64,000 nucleotides of DNA. Origin: Cinnamomum chago. Lineage: Eukaryota > Streptophyta > Magnoliopsida > Laurales > Lauraceae. The DNA lies in assembly GCA_038049695.1 (NCBI GenBank), contig CP142451.1, positions 70,076,001 to 70,140,000 of the forward strand. The letters run 5' to 3'. The notes beneath the pieces were generated by a model. That model had not been told where the DNA came from and searched no databases. It saw only the letters and a program-made list of their open reading frames with translations. Below, in pieces: positions 10,836-21,140 of the stretch; position 1 is the stretch's first letter; every line of letters begins with the position of its first letter. The position numbers and the translations under genes were made by a program.

Positions 10836-11507
10836 TGTTAGGGTTTTTGTAGATTGCAATTTGATGGATGCATAATCATTCAAGCATCATTTGATTTACA
10901 CACTTATGCATTGTTTTATATAAACTTGAAATCTTGATTTATTCATGCATTGGTTTTAAGATTAGTAAAAGTTTCTATTTATGCATGATTTGTTTTTAAA
11001 ACTTGGATGCATTAGTTTTTGGAAAAAGTTTTAGAAATCAAGCTAGCCTATGGTTTTAAAGTTTTCATAAACTTTTTAGGCTTTTTATGTTCATGTTTTA
11101 AAAACCATTAGAATCTTTAAAACATGTTTTTCAAGCTTGATTTAGTGGCCAAAAGGTCCCCCAAAGAAATATCTTCAAAATATGCAAAATTGGAATTTTT
11201 GCAAAAAGGGGGTGTCTCGGCAGTGTCGCCGGTCGACCGAGACACAGGTCTCGGTCGACCGAGACAACTGCAGGCAAAATTTGCCTGGGAGCACCAACGG
11301 TCAGAAATATGACCGTTGTGTGTTCTCGGTCGACCGAGGCCTGTTTGCCGGTCGACCGAGAACTAGCCGTTGGGCATTTTTGGCTATAAATATGAGTTCT
11401 TTCCCTTGCCAAAAGTTGGGATTTTTAAGCCCCTCCTTGAGAGGATTTGAGGCATATCAAAAGGGAAAAGAACCAAGGGATGAAGGGGATGATTAGGAAA
11501 GCTAAAG
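10836..11507 (+). repeat. Truncated 3' LTR of the Copia-like element
   Basis: Identical to 5392-6063 apart from one base, including the palindrome array and TATA box. It stops at GCTAAAG, where the 5' copy continues for another 1.5 kb. The DNA after it (GCTGAAGCGATG...) is the antisense integrase remnant of G1. Confidence 0.9.
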
Positions 11508-11815
11508 CTGAAGCGATGACCTTTGCTTGATGGGGGAGAGATAGGACCTATGATGTCCATACCCCAGGCTTTGAAAGGCCATGAGATCGCTGTAGGATGT
11601 AACCATTCTGGAGGTATGTGGACATAATCTCCATATATTTTGGCATTGTTGGCAGCGTTTAGCAAATTGCATTGCATCAGCTACCATGGTAGGCCAATAA
11701 TAACCTAACAATTTTATCTGATCGTAGAGCTTAGGACCAGCCTGATAAGCTCCATAAAGACCAGCATGTACTTCTTTGAGAGTTTCCTCGACCTCTTGTT
11801 GTGACAAGCAGTGTA
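11508..11815 (-). pseudogene. Integrase N-terminal remnant of G1
   Basis: The minus strand encodes the zinc-binding region (EVHAGLYGAYQAG ... CQQCQ) and the start of the catalytic core (WGMDIIGPISPPSSKGHRF). The second His of the HHCC finger is Tyr. A frameshift lies between the finger and the core. The core stops after its first catalytic Asp at the Copia insertion site, and the other two acidic residues are absent anywhere nearby. The integrase is therefore dead and truncated. Immediately beyond, on the other strand, the additional ORF ends. Confidence 0.85.
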
Positions 11816-11896
11816 GAAGTACTTCGTTGAAGGATTTTCTTTAAAACATTTTTTAAGGAATATCCAAATGAAAGTTTGGGGTTCGTCTTTCAATGT

Positions 11897-12539
11897 TTAC
11901 CCACTCTTTTGGATCTTCAGGTAGGATTCTGAACATAATGTAATCAATGAACGGATCCCTCCAATCGCCGATCGGAGGTTTGAGGATAGACATCCGACTT
12001 CCAACCATTTGTGGCATTCAGCAACTGCTTGGTGTGTGTTAAGAGGAGGGAGAATCCTTCTTTGACACACTATGATTTGCAAGTTTTCACTTTCTTGGAT
12101 TGCCATAGACGCAGCAAGTCCAACTAGGGCATCTGTACAGATGTTTTCACCTTTGAGGATGTGGGTGATGTGACAGATGTCAAACTTTTGCTGAAGTGAT
12201 TGTGCCTTGTTGTAGTAAGGCAACAGATCCGGCTTCCTGCCTTCAAATTTCTGATTCATCTGGTTGACGATCTGTTGAAAGTCCCCAAAGGCTTCTAGCA
12301 CGGTGATGCCAGATTCGAGGGCGAGTTCCAATCCCACAATCAGGGCTTGGTACTAAACTGCATTGTTTGAACATGGTTCCAGTAACGAGAAAGCGTGTGG
12401 AATCATGTATTTTTCGGGACTAACAAAGAGAATGCCAATTCCAGATATGTGCTTTCCTTTTTCATTTGTCCTGGTTGCGCCGTCAAAGTACATGTCCCAT
12501 GAAGCATTGATGGGGAAATCTCCACACTGTAGACAGGTT
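11897..12539 (-). pseudogene. Second RNase H domain (aRNH) of G1
   Basis: Minus-strand blocks read as an RNase H fold: WDMYFDGAT-type start, then ALIVGLELALESGI, then FGDFQQIVNQ, and HITHILKGENICTDALVGLA near the end. An extra RNase H after RT-RNH is a known mark of the Tat lineage of Ty3/gypsy. A TAG stop at 12353-12355 and a frameshift near 12400 break it. It sits between the RT-RNH region and the integrase, as expected. Confidence 0.75.
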
Positions 12540-14460
12540 TGTCTGGGAGATCATCCCTGAGTGGAGAATCTTTAGGCAATGGGTGCTTTCCAAGAAAGTC
12601 TGCTAGAGCTTGGCCTTTGATTGCTTTTTGTGATACATACCTAATATCGAATTGTGACAGAAGGATGGACCATTTTGCCAATCGGGCATTGAGAGAACCT
12701 ATTTTTGTGACAAAGACATTTAAGAGATTGATCCTCGAAATCAGGTATACTGTGTTGGACAGCAGATAGTGACGCAACTTTTGTACGGCGAACATCACTG
12801 CAAGGCATTCTTTTTCGACTGGAGAGTAGCGATGCTCTGCACCTACCAACATGCGGCTGAGGTAATATAGAGCAGCTTCTTTTCCCTTATCGGTTTCTTG
12901 TGCTAGTAGAGCGTCCAAAGAGTAATCGAGAGCTCTTGTGTACAAGATGAATGGCTTTCCAGTTGTGGGGGCAGCCAACACTGGAGGTTTGGTAAGGTAT
13001 GTCTTGATGTCTTGAAATGCGGCTTCACATTCAGCATCTCAAACAAAGTCCACACGTTTCTTCATTAACCGAGAGAATGGACGGCACTTCCCTGACAGAT
13101 TGGAGATGAATCGTCGAATGTATGCCAACCTTCCTTAAAGCCCTTTTAGTTCTCTTAGGGTTCTTGGAGATGGAATTTCTAGGATAACCTTGACTTTGGT
13201 GGGGTCAAGTTCTATTCCGGCTTTCCGAACTATGAATTCAAGGAACTTACCAGATGATACGCCGAAGAAGCATTTTAGTGGATTCATCCGTAGTTTGTGT
13301 TTGCAAAGTCAGAGGAAGACTTCTTGAAGATCTTTGAGATGGTCTTCTTTTCTTAGGTTTTTGACGGCGAGGTCATCAACGTAACATTCGACCGTCTTGT
13401 GCTGCATATCTTGGAATATCTTCATCATAGCCCTCTAATATGTTACACCCGCATTTTTCAGACCAAATGGCATGACTGTGTAGCAATACACGCCAAATGG
13501 AGTCTGAAATGATGTATGTCTTTCATCTTCAAGATGCATTTTTATCTGATTGTAGCCAGAGAAGCCATCCATGAGTGACATTCGCTCGAATCCGCAAGTG
13601 TTGTCGATCATCACCTCCGGTATGGGGAGCGGAAATTAGTCTTTAGGGCATGCACTATTCAGGTCTTTATAGTCAATACAGACCCTGATCTGCCAATTTT
13701 TCTTTGTCACGGGGACGATGTTGGCCAACCATTCAGGATGCTGTTCCTTGCGGATGAAGCCAACGCTTTTGAGTTTCTGAACTTCTTGTTTAATTTTGTT
13801 CATCACATTAGGACGGAATCTTCTTTGGCCTTGTTTGACAGGCTTGGTATCTTTTTGCAGATTGAGTTTGTGGATTGCTATTTTGGGGTCTAAGCCAGGC
13901 ATTTCAGCGGAAGACCATGCAAAACAATCAACGAACTCACAAAGAAAAGCGAAATACTCGGGTAACTCATCATCCTTTATACTCTTACTTATGAATATAG
14001 GACATGGGTTATCAGGTGTCCCCAAGTCTATCTTTTGAACAGGATCTTCTGTTGGAAGGTTTGAAAGTGGTTCCTCCACAATGTTTTCGGAGGCTTCCAA
14101 CTTAACAAGACCTTCTGGAGTTCCAAAGGCATTTACAGACCAAGGCTTTGCTTTTGTCCATGAGTCTTCTTGATCGGTACTCTTCTCAAGACTTGCAATG
14201 AGATGATCCCAATCACCTGGTGAAAATGGGTCGAAGTAAGGTACTTCTTTTGGAGACGATGGTTCTTCTAGGTCAGAAAATCGTGCGTCTGTGCCATCAG
14301 ACAATTCTTCTTCATCATCAGAGAAATCATACCAATTGGAGGAGCTTCCTGGATCCTTGACGGGTGTCTCCTCAAAGAGATATCCAGGGAGATCAATGTC
14401 TTCATGGACATGAGATGTTGAGGCTTGGTCAGCAAAATGACTTTGCAGCCTTTGTGTCAA
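12540..14460 (-). pseudogene. Reverse transcriptase and first RNase H of G1
   Basis: The RT region shows WLANIVPVTKKN, VCIDYKDLNSACPKD, MPFGLKNAG and the catalytic YVDD. RNase H follows with LAAPTTGKPF, ALLAQETDKGKE and SRMLVGAEHRYSPVEKECLA. The frame is broken after CPKD (13636-13638), by TAG at 13435-13437 (where TYQRAM is expected), by TAA at 13135-13137 and by TGA at 13039-13041 (where Trp is expected). The last three look like C-to-T changes on one strand or the other. An acidic linker occupies the first ~100 residues (14460-14150). The protein would copy the element's RNA into DNA in the cytoplasmic particle; this copy cannot. Confidence 0.88.
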
Positions 14461-14587
14461 CTATCTCATAGGAGTGTCAGGATCATACTCCAACCCGTAT
14501 GAAGACTTGTCTATATGACGATAGAGTTTCCAATCCTCCAGTTGACTTTTGGTCAGGGTGGGTTCCAATGGTGTGAGAATACCACAG

Positions 14588-15576
14588 TCACCTCCTAAAC
14601 CGATTTGATGAAGAAGCCTCCAATCTGTGGAAGAAGATTGGCTTCTCTTCTACCATAGTTGTCGGAACGATGAAGAAAGCAGACGCAGGGTCTTCTACGT
14701 CAGCAAGTGTCTCTAATGGAGTGAGAGTAGGCTGAACTTGCTGAGTATCAGCTTGGCTTGACGGTGTATCATCTTCTAGCGCTGAGTCTGAATCTGTGTC
14801 TTGCACGATAGACACGAAAGAAACAGCGAACTTGCCCCCAGTCTTTTGTTTCGTCTTCTTCGCTTTGGTGGTGATTACCAAAGACTTGGAGGATTTGAGG
14901 GAGACAACGAAGGGAGATGGATTGCTCTCTTCGGATTTGTTGGAAGATTTGTTTTCTTCCGATGATTGCTGAGGAGCCTTGCCCTTCTCTTTCTGGAGAT
15001 TTTCGACAAAGGGTGTTGTTTCTTCCTCCTTTTCTTGTTTTTCATATTTGTACATCTGAGCATCTGCAAAATGAACATCTTTGCCTTTGAAGGGCTTTTT
15101 GTCTGCAAACACTCAATGTATCGAGCGCTCGTTGCCAACAAACTTGATGCATTGATGTAAAGTTGAAGGGACGACACCATTCTCGTGTATCCAGGGGCGT
15201 CCAAGAAGGATGTTGTAGCATGAAGGGTTCTTATTACATATACAGTGACTTCAGAAATAAGATCACTAATTTGCAATTTGAACCTGATTTTGCCGATAGG
15301 CCTTTGAGCGCTCCCATCATATCCAAAGATGGATACAGATGTGTGACTCAGCTTGCTAGGTGGAATACCCAGCTCTTCGAGTGCCGAAGTAGAGATGAGG
15401 TTGAGTGCAAAACCTGGGTCGATCTGGACTCTGTGTATTGGCATTTCTTTGACGTACCCTGTGAAGTACAAGGGTCGGTTGTGCTTTGTCTTGCCTAACA
15501 GGAGGTCATCCTTATTGAAGGTGATAGTTACACTTGCTGCCTTCTGAACCGAGAGGCATTCAATGCCTAATCCCAT
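14588..15576 (-). pseudogene. Aspartic protease region of G1
   Basis: A retropepsin-like block with HRVQIDPGFALNLIS, a variant of the usual D-(S/T)-G turn seen as DPG(S) in this lineage, followed by LEELGIPPSKLSH and IGKIRFKLQISDL. Downstream, 15112-14588 is a Lys/Ser/Glu-rich linker that overlaps it in another frame. A frameshift near 15110 separates protease and linker. It would cut the Gag-Pol precursor. Active-site Asp is present, but Ser is replaced by Phe in the following position. Confidence 0.7.
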
Positions 15577-17307
15577 GGTTTTCTTCTTTTCTCCCTTTGA
15601 GGAAGTACTTGATGTTTTGAACCTATAGCCATTTCAATTTGTAGGACTTGTGAGGCATGTTTGTCGACATCCGCATTCAGCCTTTGCAGTTTTGAAATGA
15701 AACTATCACGAGTTTGCGAAGACATTCATAATAAGTCAAGGATGTGCAGTCGTGCAGGTATGTGTTTGAAGTGCTCAATCAAGTCGTACTTAAAAGCCTC
15801 CTTCGGGCCTGCATTTTTATTATTGTTGCCACTTGGGGCGTTTACAACTAGCTTTCCCGAAGGATTTACATAAGAAGAAGAAGGTCGGTTGTACTTCTTG
15901 TGGTAATCCCGACCAAAGCGGGTACCTCTACCAACTTCAAGAGCTTCTAGAGAAGGGTCTTCTTTTGGAAGATCACTCTCGGGATCAAGGGGTTGATCAT
16001 TGTCATTTGCTAAAGACATCTCTGTAGCAGTATTGCCGTCTTCAGTGATCACGTTACATGGAGCATTTTTCGGGAACAAGTCCTGAACAGCATCTAGCAA
16101 CTTCTCTTCTTTGTTGAGTAATTTATTGGTCCAAACATCGCCTATGAGGTCGGGTATTTAGGACCAATTGACCGGATTTTCATTGAAGAAGACTTCATTG
16201 GCATGAGCTTCTTCAAGATGATCAGTCGGAAGAGGCTTGAGCTCCGATGTCACAGTTTCAGGAGACGAAGGCAGAGAAGATGATACCTCTGTGGAAGTCA
16301 CTTGAGAAGACGTAGCTCCAGAAGATATGCTACTGGACGTAGTCTGAGAATCTGAGGCCTCGGTAGACGAAGCTTCAAAGGCACCATTATCCCGAATAAT
16401 CGCATTGCAAGCAACTCCGATAAAAGATGCCTCTAGAATGCACTGTTGAGATTTAGACTCATCTTCAAATGTAAGAGGATCATCAATCCAGCAATTTTAT
16501 TCATTTTTCGGGGTTACCAGAGGAGATGTCTGTAAATTTTTCGGGATTTCTGGTTCTGGATTTTGATTATGACAAAATTCATTGATGCGATCCTGCTCCC
16601 GTTCTAAGGCAAGACCTTGCAAGATTCTTGCATATTCTTCGAGATCAGGCATATGAACCAAATCTTCTTCATCATCTGCTCCTTGTGGTTCATCAATGTT
16701 GGGTTCCACTGGAGCGCTTGCTTGTGCTTATCAACAACATTTTCTTGAACAACCTCTTGGTCTTCTTCATCATCAGACCAGGATCGTTGTGGTTGTAATG
16801 GGTTATACCAAATTACTGGCATAAGATGAGATTCGGGAATCCATTCCTCATCGGAGAGGTATTCTCCTATTTCAATGGATTCCTCCCACTCATCGGTATC
16901 ACTGGCAGTATCATTGGACTCGTATCCATCCATGGAGAATCCAATTACCGAGTTGCAAGAGTATGATGCCCCCTGCGTAGTTTCATTTTTGTAATGAGGT
17001 GACATGAAATCACCAAGGGTGAATTTTCTTACCACCTTTGAAGTCTTTGGAAGGAATTCTTCTATTGCCCCTAGTGAAGCAGTTGAAGAGGTCTCTGTCT
17101 TTTCAGGGACTTCTTGCTTTGATTGAGTCTTCTCCTGCTATTTGAGCTTGCAAAGTTGTTTCTTGGCTTGCCTTCGCTGTTGAGCGGTAGGCTTTGTTTT
17201 GACGATCTCCCAATTTTCATCTTTTAGGAGATCAGGATGCACCCATATGGGTTGTTCGTCTAGTGTTGGGTACGGGACCAGTTCCTAGGACGTTTGAGTC
17301 ATTTATA
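15577..17307 (-). pseudogene. Gag-to-protease linker of G1
   Basis: Minus-strand fragments at 15726-16100, 16497-16709 and 16604-17035 read as acidic, Asp/Glu-rich sequence (for example WSDDEEDQEVV, SDTDEWEESIE) and a basic Gly/Asn/Lys-rich piece before protease. Similar acidic spacers occur between gag and PR in Tat elements. No zinc knuckle was found. Several stops and shifts are present. Confidence 0.5.
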
Positions 17308-18651
17308 TCACCTTGAAGGAAGTAGTGATCTTTTCCTTTGATGATTTTGATGTTTGTCCATATGACACCATGTTGAAGGAGGCAAACCCGTAGTTTTTGT
17401 CAAAGGTAATGACTCCGTTTTCCACATCTCGTTGATCTTTTCTCTCACAATGAAGCATTGATTGAGAGGATGCGAGACCATCTGGTGGTATGGACAATAT
17501 CGGGGATCATTGGTTTTGCCAACATCTCCTGGTCTTTTGGGGTCCAGCAAGGTGAGTTTGCCATTTGTTGAGAGAGCCTCAAAGATTTCTTCAACATCTT
17601 CATCGAACGGGTATTTCTTCTCTACTCGTTCTTTGATGGCCTCAGAGAGTTCGGGTTTCTTACCTGCAATTTTGTTTTTAGCTTTCTTTGGCTGCTGAGG
17701 AGCTGACTTGGTTTGTACATTAAGAACCTGTTTTTTCTTTGGTTTTGAGGTCGTAATGGCAGTTGGCTCTTTCTTTGATGATTTCTGACTGTTGAGGTCT
17801 TTGATCACCGTTTCAACCTTCATAGCTGCTTCTACGAGTTCTCCCAGGTTTTTTGATTTGTTGTCGATAATCATGGAGCGGATCCTTGCTCTCATGTTGT
17901 TACGGCAGATGTCAACCAGCGATGCTTGTGGTAGTACATCTGAGCACTTGTACGCCATCGCCTTCCATTTGTGAATGAAGTCGTATGTTGACTCATTCTC
18001 TCCTTGTTCTAGGTTGCAGAGTTGTGCCAGAGTAACAGGATGATCTTCACCTTTGAAGTGGGTCAGGAAGCGTGTCTCCAGCATGACCCAGTTTTGGATG
18101 GAGTCCTCTGGTAGAGTGGAGTACCAATCAAAGGTCGTACCTTTTAGGGTACTTGCAAAGAGACGGATCTTGAGGGCATGTTGATCCGCAATAGCTTCCG
18201 TCAGGATCTTAAAGTGGATGACATGATGTCTGGCTGAACATTTCCCCGTATATGTTTGGAGAGTAGGTTGTTTGAGTTTTGTAGGGAATGGAACCGAGTC
18301 CATCCACAAGGGATATGGTGGCTTGATCCCATGTTCCTTCAGTGTATCCTCTTTTTTTGCTTTGGCGAGGATATCGTCAACGTCCTTCTTGGTAAGGGCG
18401 TGTGACTCATTGTTTTCCCCATTAACCTCATCATCTTGATGACTCGGAGGAGCTTCATTGTTAGGTTGACACTGGAAAGTGAGAAGGATGTTTTCCATCA
18501 GAGCCTCAATTCTGTGTTGTCCTTGCTCCAACTGCTGGATGCGTGCGGTTACGTCATCATGCGGTGGAGGCTACTCAGCATTTGTAACCAGGACGTTCAT
18601 CCTTTGAGAATCGAATGAGGATACTATCTTGGTGACCGAGCTGGAGCTCAT
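17308..18651 (-). pseudogene. Gag of G1 (retrotransposon gag domain)
   Basis: Start chosen at the ATG of 18651 (MSSSSVTKIVSSFDSQRMN), which lies 79 bases before an in-frame TAG at 18571-18573. Reading resumes as MEQGQHRIEALMENI. The capsid-like domain is recognisable by HHVIHFKILTEAIADQHALK, LFASTLKGTTFDWYSTLPE, SIQNWVMLETRFLTHF and LAQLCNLEQGENESTYDFI, matching the retrotrans_gag family. A Lys-rich tail with CPYHQMVSHPLNQC, a possible CHC remnant, ends the frame. Gag would form the cytoplasmic particle. Apart from the early stop the 407-residue remainder is open. Confidence 0.85.
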
Positions 18652-20099
18652 TCTTTTGGATGAAGAGTCCAAGGAGTGGTTACTCTGATGTCCTTGGCTT
18701 GAAGGAGTGGGAGAATCCTCCTGATGTCTTCACGTCCGGGAGACGCTGCGAGTCATCGGTCATCTGACATGAATTTTGGTTGTCAACTTCTGGCGTCTTC
18801 TGGTTTTGCCAACCATATGGACAGCAACAACTTGGTCGGGTCTTTCTTTTTCGACCCACTTTTTAGAGACCTGAAGGGTAGAATGTTGCGTTCTTTGCTT
18901 CTCTAGTCTCTTTTGTCGATATGCCGAGCGGCTACGTATACGACAAGCAATTTGAGCTTCATTCAGTTCTGGCTAGGCTTTAGCGATGAAGGACGTAGTC
19001 CCGCGTGCGCAGCAGCCGAGCTTGTCTTCTTTGAAGCTAGGCATGGACAGGATCCGGACGCGGTCCTTTGCCTGTCACAGTGAGGCTTTGATTTTGCGAG
19101 TTCGGCCCTATTGAGATGAAGGGTCGACTCGCAGGAGTGTAGGCCTTAACAAGTTCTTGCAGAGGCCTGGTGATGCATGACTTGATTTTGGGCTTGTAGG
19201 AGCAAGCCAACTCATGCTGGGTTGATTTGTTTGTTTGATGGAGGGTAGGTTTCTCCTCTTTCATTTAAGAGAGAGGGTAGAATCGGTTCTCCTTGAGAGG
19301 GGCCAGGTACGCTGGCTTTGTAGATGTTCGGGACCTCCTTTGCTTTGGTGACGGTCTCGGGGACCAGGCCTTGGGGCAGACCTAGTCTCTTATAGGTTGA
19401 GGCTTCGTGGGAGTGCCACGGGCTTCAGGCTTCTTGATTGTTGCCCTTGGTGTCATGACAGTGACACGTTCAGGGGCGGTTTTCTGCTTCTTGGCAAATA
19501 CAGTTTCTTCTACGGGGAGTGGGAATGGTCCCAGCGACCCGAAGACAATGGTCCGGGGAGTAGAGGTCGACCCGGTGTTTTGAGAGTTACCGAGGGAGAT
19601 GACATTTCGGCAGCTTTCAGGGCACTTGTGAGTGCAATTGTTTTGCTTCTCTTAAAGCAAAAGTTGGTACTTGTTCTCATCGAAGGTGATGGTCAATGAA
19701 GCTGGCATTGTTAGTTTGGAAAACTTCTGAAACAAGACCACATCCATTAGTAATCACAAGAATATGGTGACCATAAATGGAAAATAACTATGGTTTTATC
19801 TTTTCAAATCACTCGAGGGGACATGGCCCAGCCCAAGCAAGATAAGAAGGCAAAAAGCCATAGAGGGTATAATTGTTCTAAATGCAAGTATGGTAGGCTC
19901 AGGGTGAGCGTTCCAGTGACTGCTAGAAGTAATTATAAACCTTAATTCAAATTACCGAGAAGCAAGGCTCACTCGAGATAAGATGATATAAGGTTGGAGA
20001 TACAAATGTATCGGTCACGAATACAGTAGACCTGAAAGGGCGTACTAGCACCGCTAGGCACAAATGTTGTAAATCGCATTCTTGGAAAGGACAGGAGAT
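18652..20099 (-). other. G1 leader with protein-like debris
   Basis: Upstream of gag on the minus strand the DNA keeps short coding-like stretches (for example ASLTITFDENKYQ near 19690, similar to ASVTITFNKDD at the start of the protease block) broken by many stops. It may be a duplicated or rearranged piece of the gag-protease region. No intact gene is present. Confidence 0.4.
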
Positions 20100-21005
20100 G
20101 GGATTTTCTTTTTTGAAAGGTCAAGATTGGATTCATAAACGAGAGCAAATGGTATTCCAATCCGAACACAGTCTCAAACATTTCTGCGAGCACTAAGTCT
20201 GAAAGGGAAGGAACCAGAATTTCTCGAATCTTAACCCAAAAGTGATGGAAGTTTTTTTTTGAAAGGTCAAGATTGAATTCATCAAAGAGAACAAATGGTG
20301 TTTCAATCCGAACATAGGCTCAAACATTCTGCGAGCACTAAATCCGAAAAGGAGAGAACCAAGATTTCTCAAATATAAACTCAAAAGTGACAGAAGTTTT
20401 TTTTTTTTGTTTTGAAGAGATTTTTTTTTGAAGAATTTTTTTTGAAGGGTACACATAGGTTTCCAATTAGATCTTATGAAACCTTAGTAGATAGATCAGG
20501 CCCCAGGTAATGGTAGGATTACTTAATGAACACGTTTGGAGAACCCTTGCCTCAAACAGTCTAGCTGCCTCCACAATCTGGACAAGGCTTTTCTTAGATC
20601 CACTTTGGTCAAAGAACGCAATTGGTGCAACCTTAGTGGGTTTTGAACTTTTTTTTTTGAAAGATTTTTAATGGACTCATAAAAGAGAGCGAATGACCCC
20701 TCCAAATCCAAACGCTGGCTACAAACGATTTCTGGGAGCCATTGTCCGAAAAGGAAGAAACCAACGTTTCTCAAATTTGAATCCAAAAGAGAAAAAAACT
20801 AATTTTTTTTAAAGAGTTTGAAATGACATTTTTTTTTATTTTTGAAAATCCCTATTAGACTCATCAAAGAGAAAAGATGACCCATTCCCCGATACGAACA
20901 ATAGCTGCAAACATTTCTGTGAGCTATCAAGTTTGAAGAGGAGAGGATCAAAGTTTCTCAAAATTGAATCCAAGAAACAGAAATTAGATTTCTTTTTTTT
21001 TTTGC
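20100..21005 (-). repeat. ~155-175-bp tandem repeat in the G1 leader
   Basis: Four imperfect units at about 20100-20259, 20260-20409, 20650-20803 and 20832-21005. Each begins with a T run, then TTGAAAG, a CATAAA-AGAGAGC-AATG core, CAAACATTTCTG and GAACCAA-TTTCTCAAAT-T-AACCCAAAAG. A 240-bp stretch between units 2 and 3 is different. T runs make it low complexity on the plus strand. Confidence 0.75.
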
Positions 21006-21140
21006 GAAATGAGAAAGAGTGGAAATAAACTCAAAATAGAAATTTCCAAAAAAAAATCCCATCTCATGGTTTTTTTAGATGCAAGATCGAACATAGGCAA
21101 CCAACTAGAAAGGAGCCAAAGAATCTAAGCATCACGTTCT

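Larger units (their letters stand above)
5392..11507 (+). mobile_element. Young non-autonomous Copia-like LTR element with truncated 3' LTR
   Basis: The 5' LTR (5392-7601) is followed by a tRNA-iMet PBS, a 3.2-kb internal region without gag or pol, a purine tract, and a 3' LTR of which only the first 672 bp remain (10836-11507). The two LTRs are collinear with no gaps (constant offset 5444) and I saw one difference (A/G near 5397), so insertion was recent. CTGAA (GCTGAA counting one more base) precedes the element at 5387-5391 and follows it at 11508-11512, as a TSD would. A solo LTR of the same family at 25497-27372 proves the full LTR is about 1.9-2.2 kb and ends in CA. The Copia/SIRE-like assignment rests on the PBS and the AAAGGGGGAGA purine tract; with no pol this is an inference. 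Confidence 0.85.
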
